Part shown: piece by piece, positions 9,249 through 17,749 of the stretch
Numbering within the stretch: position 1 is the stretch's first letter
Layout of the letters: each line of letters begins with the position of its first letter
Assembly (NCBI GenBank): GCA_021849805.1
Contig: JAJZSL010000004.1
Span: 1 to 64,000 of the forward strand
Length of the DNA: 64,000 nt
DNA from: a bacterium
GTDB taxonomy: Bacteria > Verrucomicrobiota > Verrucomicrobiia > Chthoniobacterales > UBA6821
Direction of reading: 5' to 3'
Notes under the pieces: generated by a model
What the model was told of the DNA's origin: nothing
The model's database searches: none
Seen by the model: only the letters and a program-made list of their open reading frames with translations
Program-made: the position numbers and the translations under genes

Positions 9249-10016
9249 TTACATAGAGAATGATTCTCCAAGATAGAGCTTACGGCTAATAGGATCATGA
9301 AGTAGAAAATCTTTGTCGCCTTGACTCTCAACACGTCCTTCAAAAATAAGATAAGCACGGTCGGTAATTGCTAATGTTTCACGCACATTGTGATCAGTAA
9401 TAATAATAGCTAATCCACTTTTACTGAGATCAGAGATGACTTGTTGAACATCATACACAGCAATCGGATCAACACCACTAAAAGGCTCGTCAAGCATTAA
9501 AAGGGATGGATTCATGACCAGAGAGCGAGCGATGGTCAAACGGCGTTTTTCTCCACCACTTAAAGTGAGTGCTTCATTCTTAGCCAAATGATCAATGCCA
9601 AAACGTGTGAGTAATTCCTCACAACGATCTTTTTGTTGCTCTTTAGTAAGTGAGGTTGTTTCTAGAATAGCCATGATATTTTGAGCAACCGTCATTTTTC
9701 TAAAAATAGATTCTTCTTGTGGCAAGTATCCCATCCCTAAACGAGCTCTTTGATACATTGGTTCATGAGTCACATCGATTCCCTTAAAAAAAACACGTCC
9801 ACCATCTGGTCTTACTAATCCAACAACCATGTAGAAAGTTGTTGTTTTTCCAGCTCCATTAGGACCTAGCAACCCTACAATTTCTCCAGGACTTACATGA
9901 ATATCAACACCATTGACAACAGATCGTCCATTATAAACTTTGACTAAACCATGTGTTTTTAAAATCGGCTCATGATGGGAACGACCTGAAGAAATAGAAG
10001 AATGAGGAGAAGACAT
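9249..10016 (-). CDS. lptB: LPS export ABC transporter ATP-binding protein
   Basis: This is the ATPase that powers LPS extraction from the inner membrane with LptF/G (not in the window). Walker A is GPNGAGKTT (about residue 50), the Q-loop lies in YLPQEESIFRKM, the ABC signature is LSGGEKRR, Walker B is LLMLDEPFSGVDP and the switch histidine is in ITDHN. The ATG at 10016 is chosen over an in-frame TTG two codons upstream. Its place after lptA and the lptC-like gene, the classic order, supports LptB over the similar LivF group. Confidence 0.95.
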   Translation of the reverse strand: MSSPHSSISSGRSHHEPILKTHGLVKVYNGRSVVNGVDIHVSPGEIVGLLGPNGAGKTTTFYMVVGLVRPDGGRVFFKGIDVTHEPMYQRARLGMGYLPQEESIFRKMTVAQNIMAILETTSLTKEQQKDRCEELLTRFGIDHLAKNEALTLSGGEKRRLTIARSLVMNPSLLMLDEPFSGVDPIAVYDVQQVISDLSKSGLAIIITDHNVRETLAITDRAYLIFEGRVESQGDKDFLLHDPISRKLYLGESFSM

Positions 10017-10163
10017 AGGCAACTTAGCTTAGCAGAAAATAAGGAGAATTGAAAGGAGCTTCAAGGGTTGAAGTATCCAAGCACTTTCAATGACTAGCTT
10101 CTCTAGCAATTTTTACACTCTCCTCATAAAAATTGAGCTGATGTGCTGAAGTAAGTAGAGTCG

Positions 10164-10880
10164 CTATTTCTCTGGATTTGTTTCAAGGACCATGGCTCGA
10201 CTTTTTCCTATTGTTTGTGATGTTCCCTTGGTGCTTAAGATCATGACAGTTCCTTCTTCAGTTGCTACTTGATAGTTTTGACCTTGCTGAATTTGAGGCC
10301 AACTCTTTAAAGTCACTTCACCTGTTTGAGGCTGATAGACTGCCTCTCCTGCTCGTGCTACTGATTTAGTCATTTCTCCATGCTGGTTAGTAGTTGTCTC
10401 TTCTATAAAAACGTTACCACGAGCAGTAGCTTGCTGGAGTCCTTGACGATTTTTCTCCATAACGATGTTTAATTGATCACAGAACAAAGTAAATTGTGAA
10501 TCATGCACAATAACATTACCTCGATATTCAATCGTGTTACTGGCGTCGTCAAACCATGCTCCTTCTTGAGCATCGATGATAGTCCGTGCATTTTGAGGTC
10601 GTGCTTTTCCTTGAAGGTTGAGGTTCCAGGGGTTCTTAGCCGATGCGTTTGTTGGAGTAAGATTTTCTGCTAAGCTCCATGGAGTTGATAAAAGAAAAAT
10701 CAAAACAATGATCGCAAATATTCTCTCAACGGAACAACAAGTAAACTGTGAAGAGAGAGTGTTTAGATAGTGAGTATTTAGAGAAAGAAAACTGATTTTC
10801 TTTTTCTTCTGCCACATGCAGAGAGGACTGGATATGACTAATCTCAAAGAATAAAAAATTTGATAATCAAAACACTTCAT
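10164..10880 (-). CDS. lptA: LptA-like periplasmic LPS transport protein
   Basis: After a long N-terminal extension, a hydrophobic signal-like segment (RIFAIIVLIFLLSTPWSLAEN) leads into an OstA/LptA beta-jellyroll region. Its features are IDAQEGAWFDDASNTIEYRGNVIVHDSQFTL, CDQLNIVMEK, ARGNVFIEE and a GEAVYQPQTGEVTLKSWP block. LptA forms the periplasmic bridge carrying LPS to LptD. The ATG at 10880 overlaps the upstream stop in an ATGA arrangement. About 45 residues precede the hydrophobic core, unusually long for a signal peptide, so an internal start remains possible. A 147-base gap to lptB has no visible gene. Confidence 0.85.
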   Translation of the reverse strand: MKCFDYQIFYSLRLVISSPLCMWQKKKKISFLSLNTHYLNTLSSQFTCCSVERIFAIIVLIFLLSTPWSLAENLTPTNASAKNPWNLNLQGKARPQNARTIIDAQEGAWFDDASNTIEYRGNVIVHDSQFTLFCDQLNIVMEKNRQGLQQATARGNVFIEETTTNQHGEMTKSVARAGEAVYQPQTGEVTLKSWPQIQQGQNYQVATEEGTVMILSTKGTSQTIGKSRAMVLETNPEK

Positions 10881-11404
10881 GGATGCTCTTGAGATGAGAT
10901 TCCATTGCGTACATCAGTATGAACATGACCATCCATAGAGCCTGAGCGCTTGATAGTATCAAAGGTTATCGATTCTCCTGTCATTTCAAAATCTTCTCGC
11001 TTTAGAGTTACTGGACTTTTAGAGGAAAGAATTTTTGTTTCTAAATTAAAGAGTCCGTGCAAGAGAAAGAGTGTCATATCTTTTCCATTTTTTTGAAAAA
11101 AGTTAATAGTTAGCGAATCAATATTAACTTCGGTCTCATTAATTTTGCGTGCACTCTTGGCAAAGAAACTCATCATAAGATTTCCTTCTGCATCATATTG
11201 AGGAATCATAATTCCTTGCATATCCTCTCCTATTGCAGCTGGAAGGTTCATTGGGGTATTAGTATTTTTATTGAATTCTTCATGAGGGGAGTCTGCTTTT
11301 TGGGGACTGCCCTTAGAGATATCTTTTGAAGGAGGCTTTGTTTCTCCAAAAGCAGATGCTGTGATAGCAATAACGAAGAAAATTTTAAAAACAGTTGTAA
11401 CCAT
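10877..11404 (-). CDS. LptC-like LPS export protein
   Basis: 175 residues with an N-terminal hydrophobic segment (VFKIFFVIAITASAFG). A single OstA-like beta domain contains IPQYDAEGNLMMSFFAKSARKINETEVNIDSLTI and REDFEMTGESITFDTIKRSGSMDGHV-like text. The location between kdsA and lptA, with ATGA coupling to lptA, matches LptC, which hands LPS from LptB2FG to LptA. Sequence identity to LptC is faint and the N-terminus could be a cleaved signal rather than an anchor, so no symbol is assigned. Confidence 0.75.
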   Translation of the reverse strand: MVTTVFKIFFVIAITASAFGETKPPSKDISKGSPQKADSPHEEFNKNTNTPMNLPAAIGEDMQGIMIPQYDAEGNLMMSFFAKSARKINETEVNIDSLTINFFQKNGKDMTLFLLHGLFNLETKILSSKSPVTLKREDFEMTGESITFDTIKRSGSMDGHVHTDVRNGISSQEHP

Positions 11405-11429
11405 GAAAGAAGAGCAGTTATTACTGAAT

Positions 11430-12326
11430 CTATTTCATTGCTTCCAATGCTTGATGAATGGCTAAGAGGGAGGTAAGAACTTTTCGAAGATGTACATGTG
11501 GAATTTGGTTGGGTCCATCAGAAAAAGCTTGAGCAGGATTTTCATGTGTTTCTAGGAAAATGCCATCAACACCTGCTGCCATTGCTGCTCTTGCAAGAAC
11601 AGGAGCTAGTATACCATCACCTGTAGTATGATCTCCACCACCGCCAGGGCGCTGCACGGAATGTGTTGCATCGAAAACAACATGATAACCGGCCTCGCGG
11701 ATCCAATAGAGAGAACGCATGTCAGCAACAAGATTATTATATCCAAAGCTAGTTCCTCTCTCTGTAAAAAAGAAGTGCTGACAGCCAGCATGAAGCAACT
11801 TTTCTGCAATGGGCTTGAGGTCCCAAGGGGCAAGAAATTGTCCTTTTTTGACGTTAACAGCTCGTCCGCTCTTTCCAGCTGCTAGAATTAAGTCAGTTTG
11901 GCGACATAGGAAAGCAGGAATTTGTAATAAATCAATAACTTCTGCAGCAATAAAAACTTCTTCAGGCGTGTGTACATCAGTTGTTACAGGAACACCAATA
12001 GATGCTCCGACCTCGGCTAGTAAGGAACAACCTTCATGAGGTCCTAAACCTCGATAAGAAGAAGAAGAAGTTCGATTTGCTTTGTCATAAGAAGCTTTGA
12101 AAACAAAATCAACACCTAAGTCACCACAAATTGAAGCAAGTGTTCTAGCGGAATTAAAAAGAGATTTTTCTCCTTCAATAACACATGGACCTAAAATAAA
12201 AAGAGGTCGATTTGTTCCTAAAGCTTTTTTTCCAATAGGAATGGACTTCGATCTATTTTTTAGATGGAGAGATGTTGACCAACTTTCCTTTGAAGAGGAA
12301 GTAAGATCTTTGGAAGACTTATGCAT
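11430..12326 (-). CDS. kdsA: 2-dehydro-3-deoxyphosphooctonate aldolase (KDO8P synthase)
   Basis: It condenses PEP with arabinose-5-phosphate to give KDO-8-phosphate for the LPS core. The TIM-barrel landmarks are FILGPCVIEGE, FKASYDKANRTS, PVTTDVHTPEE, IPAFLCRQTDL, GRAVNVKKGQFLAPWD, VVFDATHSVQRPGG and GIFLETHENP. The Cys in GPCVIE (C48), where E. coli has Asn, points to the metal-dependent class. There is a leader of about 35 residues before the core. The ATG overlaps the stop of the chaperone gene by 8 bases, and lptC-like, lptA and lptB follow. Confidence 0.97.
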   Translation of the reverse strand: MHKSSKDLTSSSKESWSTSLHLKNRSKSIPIGKKALGTNRPLFILGPCVIEGEKSLFNSARTLASICGDLGVDFVFKASYDKANRTSSSSYRGLGPHEGCSLLAEVGASIGVPVTTDVHTPEEVFIAAEVIDLLQIPAFLCRQTDLILAAGKSGRAVNVKKGQFLAPWDLKPIAEKLLHAGCQHFFFTERGTSFGYNNLVADMRSLYWIREAGYHVVFDATHSVQRPGGGGDHTTGDGILAPVLARAAMAAGVDGIFLETHENPAQAFSDGPNQIPHVHLRKVLTSLLAIHQALEAMK

Positions 12327-12798
12327 AAGTTCCTACTGACTCAGCAGCAGGATTAGCATCTGTAGCAACAGGTGAAGATTTTTTATTAGTAGGTGAAGAA
12401 GCTTCTCCTTGCTGAAGGCGCTTGTTCCAGAAAAGTGCTACATCACTAAATCCTTTCAGGAGCTCTTGGAAACGCAGGAACTCCATACCTTCCATTTTCT
12501 CTTGATAGCACATGAAAACACTGAATGTAGCAGGATCAACTCCGAGTGTAGCACCACCAGTACCTGCCCAGAGTAAGTTTGCTTCCAGGAGTTCTGGATA
12601 TACCTTTTCTGTTTGGTAAGGAAGCAAAGTACTAACAATGCTTGAAAAAATGAGAGCTCCTGTTTCTTCATTGAATTCTAGATCAATAGTGACTCGATCA
12701 TCAAAACGGAGAGAGCAAAGTCCATCATTACTTGGTTTCAAGTCAGGTAGGCCAACACTTGTTCCAAGATCTCTAAGTAAGTTTTTGAAATGTTCCAT
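12319..12798 (-). CDS. CesT/Tir-type secretion chaperone
   Basis: 159 residues, acidic. The pattern matches CesT-family type III chaperones: an N-terminal helix (FKNLLRDLGTSVGLP), strands with LRFDDRVTIDLEFNEETGALIFSSIV, then LLEANLLWAGTGGATLGVDPATFSVFMCYQEK and a closing helix (FLRFQELLKGFSDVALFWNKRL). Such dimeric chaperones bind effectors and keep them secretion-competent. The last 30 residues are a disordered Ser/Pro/Ala tail. It is the first gene of the kdsA-lpt transcript, overlapping kdsA by 8 bases, an unexpected place for a secretion gene. The client is unknown. Confidence 0.75.
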   Translation of the reverse strand: MEHFKNLLRDLGTSVGLPDLKPSNDGLCSLRFDDRVTIDLEFNEETGALIFSSIVSTLLPYQTEKVYPELLEANLLWAGTGGATLGVDPATFSVFMCYQEKMEGMEFLRFQELLKGFSDVALFWNKRLQQGEASSPTNKKSSPVATDANPAAESVGTYA

Positions 12799-12831
12799 AT
12801 AATTTTTAGTTTTGGTGTGTTATGAATATAG

Positions 12832-12844
12832 CACTATAATAGTG
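12832..12844. promoter_or_regulatory. Palindrome in the promoter region of the CesT-kdsA-lpt operon
   Basis: A perfect palindrome about one helical arm each side (CACTATAATAGTG) lies 34-46 bases upstream of the chaperone start, among TATATT and TATAGT -10-like hexamers on the minus strand. It could be an operator or simply an AT-rich promoter. Confidence 0.3.
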
Positions 12845-12970
12845 TTAATATATTTTCGGTAAGACTTGCTGAAGTTGTAATTTTTATGACTCCTCTACAG
12901 CAATTGATATTTATCAAATCTCAAGATGCATGCAACTTTTTTATAAAAAAATTTGTTCTTGTTAAAAAAG

Positions 12971-13483
12971 ATGACTTCATTCTACCACCTCCATAACAAT
13001 AAAAATTCTCTCTTCTTTTTGTTAAGATTTTGTTCTCTTCTTCTTCTTTTTTTTCTTTTGGGATGTGAAGCGATGATTACTCAAAGCAATAGCGATCGAG
13101 CTGCTCTGAGTGCAGTAATAGCAAGAGAAAAACCAGGTTCTTACTATATTGGCCGTCGCTTCTATAAAGTTGATTATCACATGTGGGGATGGGTCAAAAA
13201 ACCTCGAGAACCTTGGAAAGCATCACGGCTTGTTATGCTCAATGAAGAGCAGGAATTTGCTCCAGATCGCAAGAGTAACCATTTGGGAGTTGATAATAAT
13301 TGTGAATATCTTCTTGAGGGTTATTACTCGGGAAGTAGAGTCTATGAACCGGCAAGTGATTCTTTTTATCCTGAATTTGTCTTGAAAAAAGCACGTCTTC
13401 TTAATGCAAATCCTCCCCTGATTTTCCCAGATAGTCGTTGGCTCAACCCTAAAATTCGATTATTAGACCCGCCACAATTTTAA
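12971..13483 (+). CDS. Putative lipoprotein of unknown function
   Basis: The ATG at 12971 is preferred over a TTG at 12953. A basic, then very hydrophobic N-terminus ends in the lipobox LLGC, so the protein is probably lipid-anchored after cleavage. The mature part of about 135 residues has a YYIGRRFYKVDYHMWGW stretch and several Tyr/Trp-rich turns; no known family is recognised. It is transcribed with the two large SUMF1-like genes that follow after short gaps, and opens this plus-strand surface-protein cluster divergently from the LPS operon. Confidence 0.7.
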   Translation: MTSFYHLHNNKNSLFFLLRFCSLLLLFFLLGCEAMITQSNSDRAALSAVIAREKPGSYYIGRRFYKVDYHMWGWVKKPREPWKASRLVMLNEEQEFAPDRKSNHLGVDNNCEYLLEGYYSGSRVYEPASDSFYPEFVLKKARLLNANPPLIFPDSRWLNPKIRLLDPPQF

Positions 13484-13525
13484 TCCCATCACAATTTGAA
13501 TTTTAGGAATCAAAAAATATTACTC

Positions 13526-15280
13526 ATGCTCTCTTGCTCTCGTGGAACTGTTTTCTGGACTGTCCTAAGAAAACAGGGCTATTCATCGAGTTTTTTTTCT
13601 CTTTGTGTGACCTTTGTTTGGAGTCTTTTTTTGTTAGTTCCGCTTTTTGCTGATGATACGCATCCAATAGCGAGCACTCAAAATTTTTCTTACAATAATC
13701 CTGATGGATCTACAACCTACTTCACTTTTAATCCCGATGGATCAACTTCCCTTAAGATTCAGAAAATAGATGGAACGACCATTATAACTTCTGAAAAATG
13801 TGATGGGTCACTAGAAAAAAAGATCAACACTGCTGATGGGAAGACAATCAGTATAGTTGATAGTGCTGATTATTCTTCGAGTAGAATCATTGTTAACGCA
13901 GATGGTTCATGGATGAAAATAAACAAAACAGCCTCTGGTCTTCCCGTCGTCGAGAAGAGTGAGGACCACTCTAAACAGCCTCCCAGTCCAACGCCCTCGC
14001 CAAGTGCATCTCCTTCGCCCAGCGCGTCGCCTTCACCCAGCGCATCTCCTTCACCCAGCGCGTCGCCTTCACCCAGCGCGTCGCCTTCACCCAGCACGTC
14101 GCCTTCACCCAGCACGTCGCCAAATGATCCTGCTACAACTCCGACTCCCTCGCCGAGTGTGTCACCAACGCCCCCTTCCTCTCAACCACTGAAAGCTCCA
14201 TTTTATATCGATCGAATCAAGAGTTATTTTTCTCAAGATGATCCTGATCATTTTTTCTGGATCAGTGCTTCTTCTATCACAGCGGACCAGTGGGCAGCTT
14301 TTCTCACTGCGGTTGCCAAATATAGTGATAAGCATCAGCTCTACAATCCACTCATGGCTACCTTGCCACAGGCTACTAAGGATGCTGCTGGCAATATTAT
14401 CAAAGAAGCTCCAAAGCGAGCTATTATTCTACGAGGTCTTTCTGAAGATAAAAAAGGATGTAGTTTCACTATTGTAGATCGCGATAAAGTTGTCGCTACG
14501 TTCCATGGTGTTGACATCAAAAATAAAGATCTTCCCATTACCTATGTGAATTTGGCCGATAGTGCTCGGTTTTTAAATTGGCTACATCATGGAGAACCTA
14601 TCATTGAACAAGGAGAGGATCCTGACGATGCCACCGAAGGAGGAGCTTGCTTAATCGATGAGGGATTGGATGAATACTGGAAGCAAACTCATCAATCTCT
14701 CCCAGGTTATAAGCCACAATATTTTGATTTTTTAACAAAAATTACGATTTTGGATACAGCTCTTTGGCGTCTTCCTTCCTACTATCATTATAATGGAGTT
14801 CATCATGCAGAGGGGCAGAACAAAAATACTCCTGATTTTAGTGAGCCAGGTGGTGAATTTTCCAATCAATCTATTCCCAGCGGAGAAGTCAATGGCTTCT
14901 TTGATCAGAATATTCAAAGTGGTCTAGAGCCTTACATGCCCTATCAATGGACGTCAACACACGCTGCTGCATCACAAAGTGAAGCTAATCGATTTCACTG
15001 TGAACTCAAAAATATTGGTAGTTATTACAAAGTGAAAACTCCTTTTGATGAAATCAAGGAGTATGCCATAACAAGAAAGTCGACAGCTGATAACACCATC
15101 ATAAAAACAGAAGATAGTGAAACGAGTTTCAGAGTCATGCCTCTTCTCTCAGCAATAAGCCAAGAGCCTCCAGAACCACTTCCCTCTCCACAAACAGGAG
15201 AAGAGTCATCTCCTGCCCCTGAGGGCTCTTCTCAACCAACGACAACGTCATCTCCGAGCCCATCTCCAGGAGCTTCTTGA
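13526..15280 (+). CDS. Secreted SUMF1-like protein with DGS and PSPS repeats
   Basis: The ATG at 13526 gives a signal peptide ending near LFADD; a TTG at 13496 is also in frame. Order of parts: signal; beta-type repeats with NPDGSTTYF, NPDGSTSLK, KCDGSLEKK, NADGSWMK (about residues 60-140); a PSPSAS tandem linker; a degenerate SUMF1 domain (ITADQWAAFLTAV, LPITYVNLADSARFLNWL, WRLPSYYHY, YQWTSTHA, TSFRVMPLL); and a second Pro/Ser-rich tail. The WD and GG landmarks of formylglycine-generating enzyme are poor, so a structural or binding role is likelier than catalysis. It is a paralogue of the next gene, 55 bases downstream. Confidence 0.75.
   Translation: MLSCSRGTVFWTVLRKQGYSSSFFSLCVTFVWSLFLLVPLFADDTHPIASTQNFSYNNPDGSTTYFTFNPDGSTSLKIQKIDGTTIITSEKCDGSLEKKINTADGKTISIVDSADYSSSRIIVNADGSWMKINKTASGLPVVEKSEDHSKQPPSPTPSPSASPSPSASPSPSASPSPSASPSPSASPSPSTSPSPSTSPNDPATTPTPSPSVSPTPPSSQPLKAPFYIDRIKSYFSQDDPDHFFWISASSITADQWAAFLTAVAKYSDKHQLYNPLMATLPQATKDAAGNIIKEAPKRAIILRGLSEDKKGCSFTIVDRDKVVATFHGVDIKNKDLPITYVNLADSARFLNWLHHGEPIIEQGEDPDDATEGGACLIDEGLDEYWKQTHQSLPGYKPQYFDFLTKITILDTALWRLPSYYHYNGVHHAEGQNKNTPDFSEPGGEFSNQSIPSGEVNGFFDQNIQSGLEPYMPYQWTSTHAAASQSEANRFHCELKNIGSYYKVKTPFDEIKEYAITRKSTADNTIIKTEDSETSFRVMPLLSAISQEPPEPLPSPQTGEESSPAPEGSSQPTTTSSPSPSPGAS
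14012..14119 (+). repeat. Six 18-bp tandem repeats encoding PSPSAS units
   Basis: Six consecutive units of the type CCTTCACCCAGCGCGTCG, differing at one or two third positions or by AGCACG, lie inside the SUMF1-like gene. Degenerate half-units flank them. Each unit adds six residues (PSPSAS / PSPSTS), so copy-number change keeps the frame and alters only linker length. Base composition is far more GC-rich than the gene around it. Confidence 0.9.
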
Positions 15281-15335
15281 AATAAAAGCGATTGTGTCGC
15301 TGCCATTATTTTAAAGAATAATCATTTCTTTATTC

Positions 15336-16784
15336 ATGAGAATTTTTCGATTTTTTCCACTTTTTCTTTTGTTTGTTCTTAGCTTCTTTCTTCAGGGTAT
15401 TCTCCTGGCTGATGATTCCAGTGTCTCAACAACACTGAGCTCAACAACTACGAGCACTCACCATGATGATGGATCGATAACAACACAAACAATGAGCTCA
15501 GATGGTTCTTCTGTTATCAGGGTAGATAAGCCTGAAGGAATAACCATCACGACAGTGATTAAAAGTGATACTTCTTTTACTAAAACGACTGATAACCCCG
15601 ATGGATCTTCTATTCAAACTATCAATCATGCTGATGGATCCGCTTTAACATCCAAAATCAATATTGATGGATCATGGGTAGTAACAACAATTCCTAAAGA
15701 GGGAACTCCTACTGTTGTAACGAGTGCTTCTAGTGCTACTAATAATAACTCCTCTCCCTCTGGCCAAGATTCTCCTTCACCAACTCCCAGTCCTAGTCCC
15801 ACTTCCTCTCCAGAAGATCTTCCTGAGGCGGCACCTTTTTGTGAACTAAAAGCTCCTTTTGAAATGAAGTTGATTCCTGTTTATGATAATAAAGAGGAAA
15901 AAGGAAAAGCTGGAGCAAGTTTCTTCTATCTCTCAGAATCATGCATCAGTGGTAATATGTATCAGGCTTGTCTCAATGCAGTAGCCACTAGTGGAGATCC
16001 TGATCAATTATATCGTCCCGAAATGGCGGAGCTTCCTCCAGGAGAGATGAATCTTAAAGACAACACACGAAAACCTTCTCCTAATGTTGCTCAAATTAAG
16101 AAAGTCACAAAAAGCGATGGTACTTTTTCCTATGAATTAATCAATCCTCAGGAGGAAGTCAAAGTTGAGGTTTCAGGTCGTGTTTATAAAGTGCGTCGAG
16201 GAGAGCTCCCCATTACTCATATCAATCTAGCGATGGCAGCTTTTTTTTGTAATTGGATGCACAATGGTCAACGTATCGCTCCAGAAGGCCCAGGAAATAC
16301 ACGAGATGGGGCTTACTTAGTCGATAATGGCTACGATGCTTTCTTTAGTAACCAACCAGCATCACTAAAAGATCGATATCTCAGTCTCCTCACAGGCATT
16401 ATTCAACAACCAGGTGCCCGCTGGGTAATTCCAGATATTAAATTTTATCAAGGTTATGACACGTCTGAAAATGGATCGGCTCATCATCATAGCGGGCTCT
16501 ATGAAAATTATGGAATGTTCTACTCCCAAACGGAACTATGGGAGTGGACCTCTACGCGTGCTAGGCCAGAAACAAACAATGATAGCTTATATCACCGTGA
16601 TCACAACTTGACAGGACCTTATTTTCAAGTTTCAGGAGTTCAACCTCCACGAGAAAAGTATGCTATCCAATATCAATATGATAAAGTCAGCAAGAGACCA
16701 GGAGAAAATGCTCAACCAGCTGATCCTCCTCCTAACAATGAGGATGGAGTTGTGAGTTTCCGTTTAATGAAAATGACTAATTAG
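15336..16784 (+). CDS. Secreted SUMF1-like protein with DGS repeats
   Basis: The signal peptide MRIFRFFPLFLLFVLSF... is cleaved near LLADD. Next come Thr/Ser-rich strands with HDDGSITT, SSDGSSVIR, NPDGSSIQT, HADGSALTS and NIDGSWVVT, one every 14-16 residues. A short PSPTPSPSP linker leads to a degenerate SUMF1 domain: ISGNMYQACLNAV, LPITHINLAMAAFFCNWMHNG, ARWVIPDIKFYQGY, LWEWTSTRA and VSFRLMKM. It has the same architecture as the gene before it and is shorter in the linker. The spaced DGS motifs resemble calcium- or sugar-binding beta repeats, which is only a suggestion. Confidence 0.75.
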   Translation: MRIFRFFPLFLLFVLSFFLQGILLADDSSVSTTLSSTTTSTHHDDGSITTQTMSSDGSSVIRVDKPEGITITTVIKSDTSFTKTTDNPDGSSIQTINHADGSALTSKINIDGSWVVTTIPKEGTPTVVTSASSATNNNSSPSGQDSPSPTPSPSPTSSPEDLPEAAPFCELKAPFEMKLIPVYDNKEEKGKAGASFFYLSESCISGNMYQACLNAVATSGDPDQLYRPEMAELPPGEMNLKDNTRKPSPNVAQIKKVTKSDGTFSYELINPQEEVKVEVSGRVYKVRRGELPITHINLAMAAFFCNWMHNGQRIAPEGPGNTRDGAYLVDNGYDAFFSNQPASLKDRYLSLLTGIIQQPGARWVIPDIKFYQGYDTSENGSAHHHSGLYENYGMFYSQTELWEWTSTRARPETNNDSLYHRDHNLTGPYFQVSGVQPPREKYAIQYQYDKVSKRPGENAQPADPPPNNEDGVVSFRLMKMTN

Positions 16785-16865
16785 TCCGCAGCTTGCAGAA
16801 GAATTTGACTATATTGAGAAGAAAAGGGGATTGGAGCGAGTTCTCCTTAAACTTAATACATGATA

Positions 16866-17696
16866 TTATGATGAAAATGGCTCTTTCTTCTTTTGCACAA
16901 GTATCCAAAGCCATGCTCCTCCAAAGTGATCATCACGCTGAGCTTGGATTAATTTTTCAAATTTTCTAAGCAATCGGATAACAAGATCTTCGGTTCGATC
17001 CCAAGCAACAGCTTCAAAAGGGCCTCCTGCTCCCTTTTCCATATTCGTTCCTAAATCATAGAGTAGAAAACCACCTGGCTTAAGAACACGAGTATGTTCT
17101 TCGATCATAGCATCAAGGTCAAAAGCATGATCAACACAATTGGTGTAGAGCAGATCAAGCGAGCTCTCTTCTTCTTGAAGTTTCATAAAATCACCAGGGC
17201 GGACAATTTGATTATCAGGACCAGGATTGAGATCAATTCCATAAGCATTGCGAAAACCTAGATCATGCAGCACTTCTACTTCGGTCCCTTGACGTGCTCC
17301 ACAACAGAGAATGAGAGCACTCTTGGGAAGTAGTGGTTTTAAATGCTTAAAACGTCTGTAAAACTTCAATCGATATTCACAAATGTCCCAATTGCTAAAA
17401 CCTCCTTTCATTTTGAGCATCTCATCGAGTTTTTGTTTTTGGTGTGTTACATATTCTTCGTAGTTACTGTAATCACGTTGAAGCAGATCTCCCTTTTTTT
17501 CTAATTTCCAACCTCCCTCTCCATGATGCTTGAGACGTACCTGGTGTTTATCGCGGTCATGAAGGTAGTTAGTGTCTTCTTGTTGGCGAAGCTTGCGAAT
17601 ATATCCATAGCCTCCAGGTGTCAGAAGGTGCAAAACTGTTTTCATCCAAAACCGAGGGTAGAAAGAAGGAAGAAATGTATGTCGTAAATAAGCCAT
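16866..17696 (-). CDS. SAM-dependent class I methyltransferase
   Basis: The core lies at about residues 125-230. Motif I is ALILCCGARQGTEVEVL, the acidic loop AYGIDLNP, motif II LDLLYTNCVDHAFDLD and motif III LKPGGFLLYDLG. About 120 residues of basic, aromatic N-terminal sequence precede it (YGYIRKLRQQ, YEEYVTHQKQKLDEMLKMKGG), a form seen in methyltransferases of glycan clusters. The substrate is unknown. It is last in a run of minus-strand genes for glycan modification (glycosyltransferase, FosA-like, SGNH, MBOAT), so methylation of a surface sugar is a reasonable inference. Confidence 0.8.
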   Translation of the reverse strand: MAYLRHTFLPSFYPRFWMKTVLHLLTPGGYGYIRKLRQQEDTNYLHDRDKHQVRLKHHGEGGWKLEKKGDLLQRDYSNYEEYVTHQKQKLDEMLKMKGGFSNWDICEYRLKFYRRFKHLKPLLPKSALILCCGARQGTEVEVLHDLGFRNAYGIDLNPGPDNQIVRPGDFMKLQEEESSLDLLYTNCVDHAFDLDAMIEEHTRVLKPGGFLLYDLGTNMEKGAGGPFEAVAWDRTEDLVIRLLRKFEKLIQAQRDDHFGGAWLWILVQKKKEPFSS

Positions 17697-17749
17697 AGAA
17701 TTAATGTGGAGGCTACAAGCTTGAGCTCAGTAGCTGAAAGAAAATATTT

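Noticed and set aside
13870-14115. Minus-strand ORF rich in LGEGDA
   Set aside because: It is the antisense of the PSPSAS tandem repeat.
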